A DNA stretch of 64,000 nt from Cavia porcellus (GCF_034190915.1 NW_026947502.1:6246785-6310784); one strand, 5' to 3'. Positions 43,330 through 54,733 are shown, counted from the stretch's first letter. Numbers and translations: made by a program. The notes: generated by a model not told the origin, from the sequence alone.

Positions 43330-43585
43330 GAGTTACTTTGCGCCCACTCCTAGCGGCACCGGCTCGGCTCTGGCGAGCTGACCGTCCCCAGCAGGGGCGC
43401 GGGGCCGGGGACGCCGCAGGCCGGGCCACCTCCCTCGCCACGACCCCGGATGGATGTGCGCCCCCCGCCCTCCCTCCCGCGCCGGCCCCAGGAGCTCCTG
43501 GTTTCGGGAGCATCCTTCCCGCGCCGGCCCCCGCCGCGGCGCGTAGCCGAGGGCAGCGCCCCTCGGGAGGGCACCGCGGAGCAAG
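43330..43585 (+). other. JADE2: Probable non-coding first exon (5' UTR) of JADE2, 5' end undetermined
   Basis: A GC-rich stretch inside the CpG island ends in gagcaag followed by gtaagaacc, a near-consensus donor at 43586. Joined to the coding exon it gives gcaagATGG, a strong Kozak context (A at -3, G at +4). The start site is not visible, so the left boundary is a guess. Two upstream ATGs (43450 and 43454) fall in this stretch. Other good donors in the island (41612, 41815, 44328) could define alternative first exons. The exon assignment is inferred from splice signals and position, not from transcript data. Confidence 0.5.
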
Positions 43586-46500
43586 GTAAGAACCAGCCCC
43601 AGGCGGATGGGCCCTGCGCATCTCCACGGCATTATTTTGTATTTTTGCAACAGATCTGCCAGCGCTCCTAGCTCCCTCGCTCTCTCTTGCTCGCTCGCTC
43701 CCTCTCTCTCTCGCTGGCTGCCTGTTCTAGGAAGCCAGCGCGGGGGGTGGGGGATGCACAGCGCAGGGGAGAGATTGCGCATGTTGGTCAGTCGTGTTTT
43801 AAAGAGTACAGTGCGGGGAGCTTGAGAGGGGCGCAAGCAACAACTTTTGGAAGGGTGAGCCTGGCGACCTTCTTTATTAATGACTGCGGCAGAGCGCCCC
43901 TGGGCCGGCGAGGGGGCGCGGGCGGGCGGGGGCGCGCCGGGGCTGCAACTTGCCTCGCGGGCTCCGGCTGGTTAGAGGGGCTGCGGCTGGGGCAGGGTGC
44001 AGGGGGAGGTTGAGCGGCCGGGGCGGGGGCTCGCAGAACCTGGAGCTATCACCCTTCCTGTCGCCCCGAGTTTCATTTTGTTGATACGCAGCACGTCCGG
44101 GCGCCGAACCGGGCTGAGCCGGTGCACATGACCCCGCGCTGGGCTCACGTGCAGCCGGTCCGGTCCCAGACACCTTCCGGGGGCCACCGCCTCCGCTCTG
44201 CGCCCCCTCTCCGGGCTGGGTGCACGCGGGCGCTGCACGCGGGGGCAGCATGCTCGGCTCCTGGGCTCAGAGGCTCTGCACAAATTAGACACAGTTTTTT
44301 TGGAGGGGCGGGGGACACCTTTTTCAGGTGAGTGGAGGGTGCGCAGCCCCCGTACCTGGGGCGCGGGCTGCGGTCGGGGACAGCGCCCCCTCCGGGGTTG
44401 CGCGGGCAGTCCGGCGGGGGACAGGCGCTGAGAGAGTGGAAATGTACCGGCGACGGCCGGAGCGGCGGGTGTGCGCCCGCGGGGCGACGGCAGGGGGCGT
44501 GGCCCTTGTTTACCTTCTCCCAACTCTGCCGGTTCGCGTCCCGCTCCGGGGCTGGCTCTGCAGTCCCCGACCCTCCGCCTCCACCATTACACCCTGGGTG
44601 GTACAGGAAAGGTGCCGGCAAGTGGCAAACCCTACCTGGGACTCACTCACCTGACCCTCAAATGAGTGACATTGCAGCCCCCGCCCCCACCGCCGCTGCT
44701 GCAGTCCCTCTGCCGGATCCCCGGCCCCGCCCCGCCCCCGGCAGAGGCATCTTCCCGGCCTCACCTCCTCCCTGTCCCTCCCTCTTTCCCACCCACTCGC
44801 CTGCGCCTGCGGAGCGGCTCCCGTCCGCCTTCTCCCCGCCAGGGTGCAGACTTCTGGCTCCCCACGGTCCCTTCCCGCCCATCCCTCGGTTCTAAATCGT
44901 CCCCTCCTCTGGCCAAGGAATGAGAGGAGGGTCATTTTGGCGACTGGTAGCTGTTCCGCCAGAAGATGAGGATGCCTGCGAGACAGGCAGGAAGGCTTCA
45001 CTCTAGCTTCCAAAGGCCCAGCCACCCCCGGCCCCGGCTCCTACTACACACCGCTGCCCGGCTTGATCGTCCCCTCCCCAGCCCTCCAGGGTTGGGGTGC
45101 CCTTCCCCGAGTCTCCGAAGCTCCTCCCCCCACCGGAGGCGTCCAGCCACCCACCTCCCGGCGCTGCCCCTGGCCGGAGCAGCCTCCTGCCCTTCCTTCT
45201 CCAGGGCCGGAGCCCCCCGCAGCTACCTCCGGCTCCTCCTCCCGGCTCCCGCGGTCGGAATCACGCCGGCGCGCCTCCAGCCTGCGGTCCCGCAGGCCGC
45301 CTCCAGGGGCAGGCTGGAGGCGCTCTCGACACTTATCCCCTCAGCCGCTGCAGCCGGCCGGGGCACTTTTTTACCAGCTTGGCCGCAGGCCTCGTGCGGG
45401 GGGCTGGAGAGGGGGAGGGGCGCCAGGTTTCTTTTTTGCCAAGGGCACATTGCAGCGGGCATTCTTGGTCTCTGCAGTTTTCCCAACCTCGGTTCTGGGC
45501 CTAGCACTGGCCGGTTGTCTTCTGTGAGATTCCGAGGCATAAACTTTGATGCAGGGACAGCGTGGGTGAGTGGGTGGGTGTGGTCATCGGGAAGGGTCAA
45601 CGCTGGTAGTCAGAGCCCTCCCAGAGGGGAACAAGGAGGGACCCAGCTGGCCTCAGCTCTAAACCCAGATGAACTGTCAGGCTGCACCCTTAAGTTTAGA
45701 TTTGTACCACCAGAGAGGTGGTAGGACCTCCAGTGCCCTTCTAGAGTGGCACTGACGCTTTTCACTGGTAGGATTCCTAGTAGGACATTTGGCTAAAGGA
45801 CCAGACAGAGAGCTGCCAACCAGTGCTGGCCCCGTTTCCTGGGTTCCCGGGATGCTGCTTGTCCCTCTGCCCTGACTTCCTTCCTCACCTTAGGAGGGCC
45901 CTAAATAAATGCACCATCCCCTCCTGTCCCAGTCGTCCTCAGGCGGGTTGGGACTCGCCGAGCTAGAGCCGTCTACCAAGCAGAGGAGGAAAATAACAAC
46001 AGAATAACTGAAAGGAGGGAAGGAATGAGTAATGAAGCTGACCCAGGCAGGAAGGAGGGCTTTCATGTTTAAGCGATGATATTTGCTTTTTAGGTCACAG
46101 GCTGCAAAAACAGGCTTTGATCCGAAGTGGGCGAATAATTTATTGAGAAAGTCTGCATGGTAGGGAAAAAAGAATGTTTGTTTGATCTGGAGCCCTCTCT
46201 GTTGTCCTGAGTGCTGTTGGCGTTGTTTGGAGTGGAAAAGCATTTGGTTCCAGGGTGAATGCTCCTCCAAGGGAAGTCCTCACCCAGGGCAGCCTCACCA
46301 GGGCAGCAGGACATAGTGTTGGTTTTGAAACTGGCCAAGGGTCTCCCCAGCACTTTTGGAGATGAAGTGTTTAAGGACAGAGCTGTTTGGGTTCTGGAGG
46401 CAGCAAATGTTTCCAGTATGTTTTCCCATCAACATGCTTTTCCTTTCCATAAATTGCTTGGCCAGAAGGCCAGCAGCACCAATCCAAGAGGCTGTCAGCT

Positions 46501-46984
46501 GTCTCTTCCGTTTAGCTTTCAATGACAGGTGACAGGGAAACTGCCCCGCCCGGGCCCCAGATGCACCTTGAGGTCTAGAAGTTAGGCCTTTGACACTGAT
46601 TTCCACATCTTTGAGATTGTGGGCAGGATATTCTGGTTAAAACTGGGATTTCACTTAACGAAGAAGGCTATTTTCTTGTCTTCAAGGCAGAGAGATTTTT
46701 GGTCCAGATTCTTCATAACTCATGCTACAGGCTGTCTGGGGACCTCTGGATTCTTGAGGTTCTCCTGAAGGAGACCAGGATAAAGACCTGGGCAGGACAC
46801 CCCTGGTTTGCTGTCCCTAACCAAGAGTCCTTACCATGTAGTTCGCAGGGCATCCAATTACCGGTACCTACGTGAAGTTTAGGAGCCTGAACAGATTGGT
46901 CCTAGGAGCTTCAGGAATTAGGAATACCCCGCCCCACCCTGGGTATTGTGGGCCTGGATATCTGTGTGCTACCCACTTAAGGGT

Positions 46985-47140
46985 AAAATGTCAGCCTTGT
47001 TTTGAAACCTGGCTGTTCAGTTAACTACCTGACGCAGCTCCGGACCTCAATTTCCTCACTTGCCAATGGGATTAATGACAGTCTCTACCTCACGGTGAAT
47101 GTAGTGTTATATTATAATTACTAATAAGCAATATATTGCA
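46985..47140 (+). mobile_element. MIR relic
   Basis: Contains gaaacctggctgttcagttaac ... cctcaatttcctcacttgcc ... acctcacggtgaatg. Confidence 0.75.
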
Positions 47141-47149
47141 TAAACTGTG

Positions 47150-47225
47150 CCCAGGGCTAGTGGTGTAGCCCTTGCCTAACACAAGGCCCTGGGGTTTCCA
47201 TTGCCAGCATTGCAAAGAAAGAAAG
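47150..47225 (+). mobile_element. ID-type SINE, shortened
   Basis: Contains gggctagtggtgtagcccttgcctaacac ... ttccattgccagc and a (gaaa)n tail. Confidence 0.6.
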
Positions 47226-47679
47226 GGCAGGAGAGAAAGGGAGTGACCCAAAAGCAAGGCTGTACCAGGCCTTAATTAGTATTAACCATGTCTTACTACT
47301 GCTAGTGACCTGGGAGGACCCTGAGTGTAGTTTGTCCTTTGATGTTTCACCTTTAGACTGGGCCGGAGAGTCATTTCCTTTCTCTGGAGAAGCAATCAGA
47401 TGCCAGGGGCAGTCAGATATGGGAGCGAGCCGGCCAAGCCATGGCCTTTGGAGGGAAAGAGTGGAAAGTCCTGAAGGACAAAGCCGACAGAGCTGTCATT
47501 CCCTCAGGGTCCCCTTGGTGTGACCCGGGAACCCTGGAGGCTTGGAAGGAAGGCTTGGATGTGTCTGGGAGAGCTGGGACATTTGGAGTGGCAGGCGGGC
47601 TCTGGTAGCTCCCCAGGCTTGGAGGAGAAAGTCTGAGAACTAGTGTGGAGAAATCCCGGCAGGAGCCCTCCCTCTACCC

Positions 47680-47900
47680 CGTGTGCACAGAATCATTTTT
47701 GTAACTGCAATTACTATCCCCGAGAAGGCATTAAAGTTAATGAGAGATAGGAAAGAGTGGGGCTCTGACCCCTGCTTCCAGCGGTTTAAAAGTGAGCAGC
47801 TCTTGTTTTCTGAGTGTCTGGCCTTCCCGACACAAGGAGGCTCTGAGGACAGGTTTTCCAGCCGAAATATCATTAAATTGTATTAGCATCTTATTACACA
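47680..47900. promoter_or_regulatory. Putative conserved block in JADE2 intron 1
   Basis: The block contains gtaactgcaattactat, cattaaagttaatgag and cattaaattgtattagc and no repeat. It may be an intronic enhancer; this rests on base composition alone. Confidence 0.3.
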
Positions 47901-48956
47901 CACGCCTTAGCGGTCTGCCTCAGACAGGGAGAGTTTTTGTTTCTCTTTGAAAGATTGTGTCTGGAATGGTAAATTGCCCTCCCCCACCCCCTTTTTGGAG
48001 GAGGACGAAATCCTGCTGTGTGTGGTGGTGGCAGGCCAGGTCTGTGGCCCCTGGAGAGGAGAGGCGGAGGCCAGGTTGGGGTGTTTAACTGCCCAGTGGA
48101 TGGAGGCAGTAGCAAGCCTGAAAGGCCCACTGTTCCATGGGTCAGCTGGAAGGGCGCTAATGGAAGCTCGGGGTGTTGGGGTTTATTTGCACAGAGGTAT
48201 TTACGGGGGCTGGCATTGGGCAGTGGTGTTCCAAGGCGACACTCAAGGCTCCCACTAAGACCGATGGCCTGGCTGCCAAGAAAACATCTGCCATCAAATT
48301 GGTGCCCTATTACTGAGTTGACATTGATCGCTAGCCAGGAGCTCCACCAAATAAAGTCTCATGGAAAATGTGTGAGGTCAAGACAGGGAAGGCAGGCTGT
48401 GAAAACAGGACCAAATCTTGGGCTGGGGTGTTTGCTCCTGCAGTTTGCAGGGAGGCCAACTGGGCTGTGTGGTCCCAGCACTCCCTGCTGTCCTGGGTGC
48501 AGGGGCTATGGCAGAGACGGGGAAAAACATGGTCCTTCGTGCATGCAGTGCGAAGGATATTCTACTTGTGAATGGTCTGCAGACCTTGAGTAGCAGGGGG
48601 GTAAACTCTTTTAGTTGATAAGTTGATGGGAAAGATTGATGAAGGCAAACTTGAGCCTAAACCTGAAGGACGAAAAGTCCAAAGTGTGTATACCAGGGAG
48701 AGGAACGTTACAGGCCCAGGACTTGAACTGTGGAGTCTTTGGCTTGTTTGAGGAAGTCAAAAGAGGCCAGTGTGGCTGGAAGGTGGTAAGAAAGGGGCTT
48801 GTGGTCACCGTGAACTTGTCGAAGCGAGCAGGAACCCGATTGCGTAGGGTCTTGTGGTCAGGAGCTTGAGAGTGGTCCTTTGATCAGCAGGCAGCCTTTT
48901 AAAGATGTTCGGAAGGGGCACAGAGAGACCTGATTTGTGCATCTTTGAGATTACTC

Positions 48957-49048
48957 TGGGGCTGGGGATGCAGCTCAGTGGTAGAGCACTTGCCTAGCGT
49001 GCGAGGAGACTCTTCCGTCTTCAGCACCACCACCACCAGCAAATAAAA
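48957..49048 (+). mobile_element. ID-type SINE
   Basis: Contains ggggctggggatgcagctcagtggtagagc with a (cac)n/aaat tail; the B box is damaged (cttccgtcttcagc). Confidence 0.85.
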
Positions 49049-50158
49049 AGACAGGCGACTGTGAGGAACCTGCTTTGTAGGGATGCAGTAGTGAAAGCTA
49101 GGAAAGGAAGAAGGAGCCCAGGCAAGAGATGAGATGGGCTTGGAGCGGTGTAATCAGGGAGATGGAAAACAGAGTGCGATCTGGAGGGAGGGACTGTTGA
49201 ACTTGCCTGGTGGGGCAGAGCATGCGGGCAGCTCCTGCTTCCGGGGAGCACTCAGCACCCCCCAGTCCACAGGGGGCTTCTCCCTGTGTCTTCAGGCTGG
49301 GGAGGTGCAAATGGCAGGGAAAGGAGACACTGCCTTCCCTTTACAGATAGGATTTCAGGACCACTTTCTGTCCCCACACAGTGAGTGCTTGGAATGAAGA
49401 ACGGATCACAGAGCTTTGGGAGGGGTTGGGGGGGCCGAGGTGAAGTGTCCCCACCTCCTTGCCCACCTGTCTTTGCTGCTTGGCCTTCTTCCTTTGGTAA
49501 AGGAGTTCCCTTTGTTGGAATGGGGTGGGAGGGTGACTTGGGGCAGAGGACCTTTTATGAGGGTGACTGGGTGCTCACTGGAGGCAGGAAGGCCTTTGCA
49601 GTGGACGGGGTTCAAAGGATAGAAGTTGCACTCACAAAACTGTAGCTTCCCTCTGAAGCCTAGTTATTATTCCAATTAAGCCACCGCCAACTCTGCTCCC
49701 TTAATAACAGCCTCCTAGGGGGCGGCCATCACCCAAGGGGTGATCCTGGCGCACTGTGGGAGACAGATCCTGAGCAAGGTGCAGGTCTGGGCATGGTGAG
49801 ATGGGCATGTGTAGTGAATGAGTCCATTCCACGGCCCTCCCGTACTGTACCGTGTCACTGCCCTTTCTGCCCAAGTGTTCCCAGGTGCCACCTGGAAGGA
49901 CTGTGCCCTGTAACCTGAGGCGGCCGTGGTGCTCGGTGCCAGCACCTGTGTGGAGGGCCAGCCCCAATACTCAGGGCTCCGTGCTGCTCTCGCTGAGACT
50001 CGCTGGCTGATTCTGGCCCGTGAATGTGTTTAGTTTGGCCTTTTCAAAGTGTTTGAAAAACTCTGACTCAGTTGCCAGTACTTTTAAATTCAGGAGGTTG
50101 ATATAAAACTCCAGATCCAGCTTACCTCCTGGGAGGAGGTAAAACCTTGGCCTGAATA

Positions 50159-50292
50159 ATAGGGCTGGGATTTGAACCCAGTCCTTCTCACCCATCCCCC
50201 TCCCCCTGGCCCAACTCCTGCTCCCTCACCTGAGGCCAGAGCCTTGTGCATGCTGACCATGTGCCTTTCCACTGAGCTACACCCCCAGCCCC
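50159..50292 (-). mobile_element. ID-type SINE, antisense, with an internal insertion
   Basis: Ends tagggctgggatttgaaccc and ccactgagctacacccccagcccc are ID-like. A 50-bp pyrimidine-rich insert separates them, or two partial copies are joined. Confidence 0.6.
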
Positions 50293-50554
50293 CACAACTT
50301 CTGCATTGAGTGCTGTGGGGACCCTAGCTTGAATGTGCAATCTTTTTGGAAAGAAAAATGTAATTCCCATTCTGATTGCAGATGAAGAGGGGTGAGTGTG
50401 TGGATAGCACCACTCCCCGATTCCTGCTCCACCACTAACACGGCTCTGTCAGAGGTGGCCTTTCTTGCACACTTGACACCGGGACCTGGGAGGACAGGGA
50501 GCATCGCTGTGGTCGCTGGGTATGGTTGCCAGGCTGCTCGTTCTCCGCTGCACC

Positions 50555-50725
50555 GAAGGTCAAGAGCGTGGTCTCCTGAGCTAAATGCGAGCAAGTTGCT
50601 TAACCTCTGAGCTTCAATTTCCTCACCTGTAAAGGGGAAGCAGCCTTCACCTCCACCTGCCACTTGGAGATTTCTGAGGGTCCAGCAAGGTCCCAGTGTG
50701 GCACATCATGCCCCTTTCTATGACA
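50555..50725 (+). mobile_element. MIR relic
   Basis: Contains caagagcgtggtctcctgagc ... caagttgcttaacctctgagcttcaatttcctcacctgtaaag. Confidence 0.8.
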
Positions 50726-51379
50726 GGAGTGCTTAGCAGTCAGCTGCTATTGCTTCTTAGGCTTCTTAGGCATCTGTGTTGCCAGCACCACCCAGGGTCC
50801 CTGAGCTTCTTGCCCTCTGGGGACTCACTGAGCAGCAGGCAGCCTCAGTAACCCTCCTGCCCTTCTGCTGGCCCACGGGGGTGGAGAGATGCTCCCATTT
50901 GAGGTCAGGTGCAAGACATGAAGGGCTTCCTGGTCTCTGCCTTATTGAGCAAATGTGCCCTGGTCTCTTTGGGGCTGCAGTAGGACAGTGACACCCCAGG
51001 TCTTAGCAGAAACAGACTAAGGGTAAGGGCAAGGGTGGCAGGCAGTGGTGGGTATTAGGTGGCAGATGAGACCCAAGCAAGGACGGGCAGCCTGGTCAGC
51101 TGGCACTTGGTGGGGCTGCGAGGCTTTCTTCCTGGAGACAGCACTCTTTCACTGAGCTTGGCTGTGGGCTATGAAGCCATTCCATTCTCAGCTCTTGAGA
51201 ACGTGGTAGAAAGTACTCTAGACTTGTATCTCTGCATAGAACTCGGGCATAGACCAGCCTCGAGACCCGGCACAATTTGTCCCCTGCCGTCCCATGGGAT
51301 GAGAGTAGCCTCTGCCACTCGGGACCCTGCAGGACTAGAAGAAGCAGCGGGTAGGAAGAGGTTCCCAACAGAGCAGAGG

Positions 51380-51600
51380 ATAGAGGTGCACGCTTGTAAT
51401 CCCAGCTCCTCCCAAGACTGAGGCTGAGAGCTTCCAAGTTTGATGCTAAGCCCAGGCAGCTCAGCGACTTCAGAAGACCCTGTCTCAAAATAAAAAAATA
51501 AAAAAGGCTGGGGTATAGCTTAGCTCAGTGATAAGGTGCTTGCCTGGCTTGTGTAAGCCTCTGGGCTCCTTCTCTAGCATTATACACATCCAAAAAGGTT
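51380..51600 (+). mobile_element. B1-type and ID-type SINE pair
   Basis: B1 at 51380-51505 (atagaggtgcacgcttgtaatcc), ID at 51506-51600 (aggctggggtatagcttagctcagtg) lacking a good B box. Confidence 0.8.
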
Positions 51601-52084
51601 TCCAGCTGTCTGGAGCTAATGGTTTATACAAAGACAGCTCGGCTTGGGCTTGGAGATTAGACTTCATTCAGCCTCAAAGTTCAAATCTCATTGCAGCCAG
51701 TTACGAGCAAGACAAGGCGCTGAGCCTGCTCTGAATGGAGCTAGTAGCTTGCAGTTCCTGGGTTATTTGGGACGCAAGACAGTGGGTGAAGGGAGAAATG
51801 TGTGTGAGAGACTTCCCAGTTGAGATAAAGTTGGTTTGAGCCTTTATCAGGGGAGAGACAATGAGGGACAGGAGGATCTGGTGGCCCCGCCCAGGACCAG
51901 TCACCCTGGTCAGTCACCCTGGGGTTCTGATATGTCTCAGGCAGCTGCCCCCACCTACATCCACACCCTGCTGGGCACCACTTTGCATTGTGCCCTTGGT
52001 GCTGGCTTATCCCTTATGTCATCAGATGGCACTGTCCTGGAAGGATCGGTCTTGTTCCTTGTCTCCTCCCCTGCCGCACACGTG

Positions 52085-52087
<3 letters not shown>

Positions 52088-52134
<47 letters not shown>

Positions 52135-52142
52135 TGTGTGTG
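52088..52142. repeat. (TG)27 microsatellite
   Basis: A near-perfect tract with one ga interruption at its end, followed by gggggggc. Confidence 0.98.
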
Positions 52143-52478
52143 GGGGGGCACCCTCAGGAGGGGACTGACCTGGGAACGGGTTTTCTGCTGGGACCAGGTT
52201 TCCGGGAGTGGTGTCTCTGGCCAGACCTCTGCTCCTCCGAGGGCTCTGGGTTCTGGAGACGCAGGCGAGGCCTCTGCTCCAGAGCACAGGGCCACTGTGG
52301 GCGGGCGGGGAGACTGCAAGGCCAGGAAGGAGAAGGCAGAAGGGGGCTGGGCAGAGCCTTACTTTATTCCCCTCCCTCAGGAGGGGCGCGGGTGTGGGGA
52401 GGGGTGCTGGTGGTTCTCTGAGCCGCTGAGACTTTCCAGCCTGTCTGTATTAACAGACCTGCCTGCCTCTTGTTGCAG

Positions 52479-52536
52479 ATGGAAGAGAAGAGACGAAAAT
52501 ACTCCATCAGCAGTGACAACTCTGACACCAGTGACA
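52479..52536 (+). CDS. JADE2: JADE2 first coding exon (residues 1-19 plus first base of codon 20)
   Basis: JADE2 (PHD finger protein 15) is a nuclear scaffold subunit that joins the acetyltransferase HBO1/KAT7 with ING4/5 and MEAF6 to acetylate histone H4; it has also been reported as an E3 ubiquitin ligase for the demethylase LSD1. The exon opens directly on ATG after a pyrimidine-rich tract ending ttgttgcag, and reads MEEKRRKYSISSDNSDTSD before a gtaagg donor at 52537. That start is the JADE2 N-terminus as I remember it; JADE1 starts differently (MKRGRLPSSSEDSDDN). The sequence is basic then Ser/Asp-rich, probably disordered and phosphorylatable. The splice leaves phase 1 (codon a|gt, Ser20). 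Because the exon begins at the ATG, the bases upstream of the start codon come from the preceding non-coding exon. A long TG repeat lies about 340 bp upstream in the intron. Confidence 0.95.
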
Positions 52537-52939
52537 GTAAGGCCTTCCCATCTGGGGCTTCTATGGGGAAAGCATTTGAGGCCGGGGTAGGAAGAGGCTG
52601 CCACACAGCTTGGCCAAGGAGTGCAGTGATAGAAACATAAATCGACCCAGGGCTCTCTGCTCCTGAGCTAGTTCCTATGACCCGCAGGGCCTTTCTGTGC
52701 CCTTTGCTTTAGCTCTCTTCCCCTCTAGGTCTCTACTCATTTTGCTGTGATTGGAGTAGCTCAGCTGGTCCCAGGGCCTTTGCACATAGTACTTCTGGGT
52801 GGCAGAAGAAAAAAGTCCTTTTTTGGCCTTTCTATTGAGACTTCCCTTTTAGGAAGTCTGCGTGACATCTAAAGCCTGTCGCTCTTTATTACCCGATAAA
52901 TATCTCTCCAACCAATGGGAAAAGGCTTGATAAGAGGGC

Positions 52940-53010
52940 TCACGTCTTCTCCAGCTGCAGTCTGGCATATAGTAGGTGCTAGGTAAATGTCGACTAATGA
53001 AATTAACGGA
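52940..53010 (+). mobile_element. L2/MIR 3'-end relic
   Basis: Contains gcagtctggcatatagtaggtgctaggtaaatgtcgac, the shared tail of L2 and MIR. Confidence 0.65.
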
Positions 53011-54039
53011 GAAGCCCAAATTTCATGGGTTCTTGGCAGTAGACTCTCGGGTAGATCTGCATGTGGAGCAGGTGTCAGTTGGCTGCGTGAGTGTGAGGAA
53101 CCATGGTGTATGGTCAAAGAGAAAATGGGGCTCTGCAATTTGAGAGCAGAGGAGACAGGGAGGTTAGTGCAAGGTGAGAGCTGCCCTCCAGTGTAAGGTC
53201 CTACAGCGGCTCTTTTAGGGGGCAGGGCAGAAGCTAGGTCTGTGGGTAGCAGATACAGCACCAGTGGGGTACAACCAGCACTGAGTGCCTTGCTGGAGGT
53301 ACCTGGGTAAGGAAGCAATTGGGGCCAGGGAGGCCGAGCCTGCAGCACTCCAGACTTGTGCGTTCACCCCGGGTGACCAAGGGTGACTGCTAGGCCCTAA
53401 GGTCCTTGCTAGGTCCTCTAGTCCTATGAGTCAAAGAACACCAAGCCTGTGATTAGTGGGGTCTCTGAATCCCCTCCTGGTTCCCTGAGTTCCACAGCCC
53501 CCCGAAAGCCTAGAGGTGCTAGGACGGCTGGTGAGGTCTCAGCCCCTTCCCTTCCTCTGGGTTTCATTCACTGTCCTTTGAGTCTGACCGTGGTGTCCAG
53601 CCTGGCCAGCCTGTCTTCCCCATAGCCGGAGATGACAGCATCTGCCTTTTGTAGCTACAGCAGCTGCTTGCAGCCTGGCTCAGCAGAACCAAGACCCACA
53701 GCTTCGTTTCTTCACTTCAGCCCTTCGAAAGGGCCCGGCACATGTGCGAGTGGCCGTCTGGGCAGCCGAGCCCTGGAGCTGCATCAGGGCTGAGCCATAC
53801 AAATCCCTACCACGGTGCCCTTCTCCAAGGCTGCTGCTCCTGTTTACCCAAAGCCTTGGGTCTGCCTGTGAGCCTGCTTGCTCTTCTTTGACTCATAGGA
53901 CCAGAGGACCTGGTCTAGCAAGGGCCTTAGAGCCTAGCAGTGACTGCTGAGGCTTACCGAGGAATCCCCTTGAGCCGGGGCCATGCTTAGACCCCATAAG
54001 CACAATGCCATTCGAGCAGCCCATGGAAGACTATTCATC

Positions 54040-54285
54040 TCTGGGCCTTTGTGTGAGCTCTACATCCCTGTGACGAAACACACGTGTGAAGTGACTGACT
54101 TATTACACGGAAGTCATTGGGCTCACAGTTTGGGAGGTTTCAGTCTTTGATCCATTGGTCTCAGTAACGTAAGTCCCTCTCCTAAGGCCTCCTCCTAAAA
54201 TGTTTACCGGGCCTCCCAGTAACACTACCCTGGAACCACATCTCCAGCATGTCAGCCTTTGGAGGATCCTTGTACAAACCATCAC
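54040..54285 (-). mobile_element. MaLR LTR fragment, antisense
   Basis: gctcacagtttgggaggtttcagtctttgatcc ... cctcccagtaacac ... gtacaaaccatca follows the antisense of MaLR-type LTRs. Non-coding remains. Confidence 0.5.
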
Positions 54286-54395
54286 AGTTCCATTTTATAG
54301 AAGGGCAAACTGAGGCTCGGAGATGAGCTCATTTGCTTACAGCGCTGGCCAGCTAGGAAGGGGCAGAGTCAAGTCCCAGCCTGGTGGTCTGCTGT
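54286..54395 (-). mobile_element. MIR relic, antisense
   Basis: Contains ttccattttatagaagggcaaactgaggctcgg. Confidence 0.7.
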
Positions 54396-54733
54396 GTCTG
54401 CTTCAAAGCCGCTTCCCACTGTCCTGCTCTGCCGGGAAGATCATGCTAACCCTAACCCGTGGCGAGTGAGAGGGCACAGGGTGCTTACTCAGCACCCCTT
54501 GACTGAAAGACAGAGCGGAGGACCAGGGTCTGTCTTGTCTAGAGTCACACAGTAATGCACCTGCCTGCCGTTCCCGGCCCTTCTGATGGATGAGTGGGGA
54601 GGCTGAAGCCCAGAGCAGGACACAGGGGTCTCTCCAGATCTCTCAGAGCTGAGCTCTGAGCCCTGTACCCTGGTGTGGGTGGGTGGTGTGCCTGGCCCTC
54701 CAGGACCCCGCACCGGTCCTTCTTTCTCTGCAG

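Larger units (their letters stand above)
41640..45420 (+). promoter_or_regulatory. JADE2: CpG-island promoter region of JADE2
   Basis: CpG dinucleotides and G/C runs are dense here and fall away on both sides, and no recognisable SINE interrupts the block. It has many GC-box-like motifs (for example ggccggggcgggggc near 44017) and no convincing TATA box, typical of a broad housekeeping-type promoter. A short AT-rich interval near 42480-42735 inside the island carries a CRE-like tacgtcat followed by atggcgcc. A (TG)n tract (about 42826-42870) and a run of 13 G (43075-43087) also lie inside. The island ends about 7 kb before the first coding exon. Confidence 0.85.
43586..52478 (+). other. JADE2: JADE2 intron 1 (8.9 kb)
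   Basis: Defined by the donor gtaaga at 43586 and the acceptor cag at 52476-52478. The first 1.8 kb is still CpG island. The rest is mostly unique sequence with two MIR relics, a few ID-type SINEs, one B1-type, and a (TG)n repeat near the 3' end. The intervals 45420-46980, 47230-48950, 49050-50150 and 50730-51380 contain no repeat or gene that I can recognise. AT-rich blocks at about 46070-46200 and 47680-47900 look like candidate regulatory elements. Confidence 0.6.
52537..54733 (+). other. JADE2: JADE2 intron 2 (2.2 kb)
   Basis: A GT-AG intron between the first two coding exons. It contains an L2/MIR 3'-end relic (52940-53010), an antisense MaLR fragment and a MIR relic. I see nothing recognisable in 53010-54040. 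Confidence 0.9.

Noticed and set aside
43260..43589. 109-codon frame covering the putative first exon
   Set aside because: Its stop lies beyond the donor and its sequence is low complexity; the segment is better explained as 5' UTR.
42629..43627. 332-codon open frame on the minus strand in the CpG island
   Set aside because: It is antisense to the JADE2 promoter, contains a His-Thr run made by the (TG)n tract and Pro/Ala/Arg-rich low complexity. A typical artefact of stop-poor GC-rich DNA.
54448..54461. ctaaccctaaccc, a second telomere-like tract
   Set aside because: Fewer than two and a half units; too short to separate from chance.
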